The notes under the pieces were generated by a model. It saw only the letters and a list, made by a program, of their open reading frames with translations, was not told where the DNA came from and ran no database searches. From Anaerolineae bacterium (GTDB lineage: Bacteria; Chloroflexota; Anaerolineae; UBA4142), in NCBI GenBank assembly GCA_026417715.1, contig JAOACU010000172.1, positions 1 to 6,243 of the forward strand: 6,243 bases of DNA, written 5' to 3'. Shown one piece after another: positions 5,569 to 6,243 of this stretch. Both the position numbers and the translations under genes were made by a program. Positions within the stretch are counted from its first letter, which is position 1; each line of letters opens with the position of its first letter.

Positions 5569-5643
5569 TTTGATCCACGAAGGACACGAAGAGCACGAAG
5601 AAAAATTCTTTCGTGTTCCTTCGTGTGCCCTTCGTGGATCAAA
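5569..5643. repeat. Imperfect long hairpin of CACGAAG units
   Basis: The outer arms 5569-5583 and 5629-5643 pair perfectly over 15 bp (TTTGATCCACGAAGG and its complement). Inward, CACGAAG at 5585-5591 pairs with 5619-5625 and CACGAA at 5594-5599 with 5610-5615, across small bulges. Each arm is three CACGAAG-like units with spacers, a style familiar from dispersed repeats in several bacterial phyla. It fills the gap between the OsmC-family stop codon and the cysteine-rich gene. No T run follows on the minus strand, so it may modulate rather than end transcription, for example by stabilising the upstream mRNA end. Confidence 0.85.
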
Positions 5644-6063
5644 CTATCTCACTAGTTTGGCGTTCACTTTGATTTCAACACTCGCGAGGGCTTTGGAGAC
5701 AGGACAACCTTTTTTCGACACATCCACCAGTTCGAGAAATTTGGCTTCATCTACATTTGGCACGGTAGCCGTCGTATCGAGTTCGATGAGGTTGATAGTG
5801 GGTCCATCGCCCAGATGCACGCGCGCGGTGGTTTCGATGCGTTGGGGTGGAAAACCGGCTTTGGTGAGTTGCGCAGCGAGGAACATCGAAAAACAGCCGG
5901 CGTGCGCCGCGCCCAAAAGTTCTTCGGGGTTAGTGCCTTGCGCGCTTTCAAAACGTGAGGCGAAGGTGAACGGTCCCTCGAACATTCCGCTACCAAGTTT
6001 CATCGTTCCCGAACCTTCGCGCAGGGTGCCGTTCCAGACAGCGTGAGCGTTTCGGATGGGCAT
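5644..6063 (-). CDS. OsmC/Ohr-family peroxidase
   Basis: A 139-residue, full-length member of the OsmC/Ohr family, thiol peroxidases that reduce organic hydroperoxides (or, in OsmC, also hydrogen peroxide). The two reactive cysteines are C57 in AAHAGCFSM and C120 in KKGCPVSKAL. The active-site arginine (R37) and glutamate (E48, in TNPEELLGAAHAGC) are also present. The N-terminal pattern (AVWNGTLREGSGTMKLGSG) fits the OsmC branch better than Ohr. The start at 6063 has GGAG (6073-6070) 6 nt upstream; upstream in-frame starts overlap the promoter boxes. It has its own promoter and probably heads a two-gene unit with the cysteine-rich protein. The family is certain; the subfamily call (OsmC rather than Ohr) is fairly sure. 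Confidence 0.95.
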   Translation of the reverse strand: MPIRNAHAVWNGTLREGSGTMKLGSGMFEGPFTFASRFESAQGTNPEELLGAAHAGCFSMFLAAQLTKAGFPPQRIETTARVHLGDGPTINLIELDTTATVPNVDEAKFLELVDVSKKGCPVSKALASVEIKVNAKLVR

Positions 6064-6091
6064 AGTCTTCTCCTTTCGACAAGTTTGCCTC

Positions 6092-6120
6092 ATCTTAAAA
6101 ATCTTGGTGCGGTCTGTCAA
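6092..6120 (-). promoter_or_regulatory. Sigma70-type promoter of the OsmC-family gene
   Basis: On the minus strand TTGACA (6120-6115), a 17-nt spacer and TAAGAT (6097-6092) form a good promoter. Transcription would begin near 6085, leaving a leader of only about 22 nt that contains the Shine-Dalgarno site. No operator palindrome is evident around it. Confidence 0.8.
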
Positions 6121-6184
6121 GAGGTTGAACGCGTTTCTAGCAAATTCTTAGCAAACGGATAGTGGTAAAAGTAATGCTGAGGGT

Positions 6185-6243
6185 GTCATTCTGAGCGAAG
6201 CGAAGAATCTCTCAAAGGACTTGGCGAGACGCTTCGCTGCGCT
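6185..6243. repeat. Dispersed element (copy B), truncated by the window edge
   Basis: Begins GTCATTCTGAGCG and shares GCGAAGAATCTCTCAA and GCGAGACGCTTCGC with the copy at 2975-3071, in the same orientation. It lacks about 8 bp near the front (copy A reads GACCGAAGGGAGCGAAG where copy B reads GAAGCGAAG). The other terminus lies beyond the window. Confidence 0.75.

Noticed and set aside
5569..5643. Rho-independent terminator of the OsmC-family gene
   Set aside because: The long hairpin is followed on the minus strand by an A run rather than a T run, and its unit structure marks it as a dispersed repeat.
5300..6046. Plus-strand reading frame of 248 codons
   Set aside because: Antisense to the cysteine-rich and OsmC-family genes and read through the CACGAAG repeat hairpin. 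The OsmC-family motifs on the other strand are decisive.
6064..6120. Upstream in-frame starts of the OsmC-family gene (TTG at 6120, ATG at 6093)
   Set aside because: They overlap the -35 and -10 boxes, and the family N-terminus begins at 6063, which has a good ribosome binding site.

Overview
The window is a stretch of bacterial chromosome with moderate GC content and six genes, one of them cut by the left edge. Three are on the plus strand on the left and three on the minus strand on the right, converging in a gene-free gap of about 390 bp. Short dispersed repeats in almost every gap and bacterial-type promoters and Shine-Dalgarno sites point to a free-living bacterium with a repeat-rich genome. 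Several of these repeat styles, and a long-form formate-tetrahydrofolate ligase, fit an uncultured Chloroflexota (Anaerolineae-like) genome. That placement is an inference. No transposase, integrase, phage gene, CRISPR array, rRNA or tRNA was seen.

Left part, plus strand: the C-terminal two thirds of a phenylacetate-CoA ligase-like adenylating enzyme (1-849); a metallo-beta-lactamase-fold hydrolase (952-1791) behind a near-consensus promoter (873-901); a long hairpin built of 7-nt units (1799-1858); and a cytoplasmic type II-like L-asparaginase (1871-2815) whose Shine-Dalgarno site begins directly after that hairpin.

Middle gap (2816-3204): no gene, but it is not empty. It holds a strong TTGACA-N17-TATATT promoter (2899-2927), a perfect 22-bp palindrome resembling a TetR-family operator at the predicted transcription start (2938-2959), a 97-bp dispersed element with terminal inverted repeats (2975-3071), and a 7-nt/8-nt tandem repeat tract (3141-3200). 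The promoter and operator drive no visible gene, which is the most puzzling arrangement in the window.

Right part, minus strand: a long-form formate-tetrahydrofolate ligase, fhs (5079 down to 3205), with its own promoter and a hairpin just upstream; then an OsmC/Ohr-family peroxidase (6063 down to 5644) with its own promoter, followed after a repeat hairpin by an 82-residue protein (5551 down to 5303). That small protein has 16 cysteines in 30 residues followed by a perfect heptad coiled coil, and is a candidate metallothionein-like protein. The last two genes probably form a small thiol, metal or oxidative-stress unit. Four predicted promoters share TTGACA with exactly 17-nt spacing, which supports the chosen starts of three genes and makes the orphan fourth one stand out. 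A second copy of the 97-bp element runs off the right edge.
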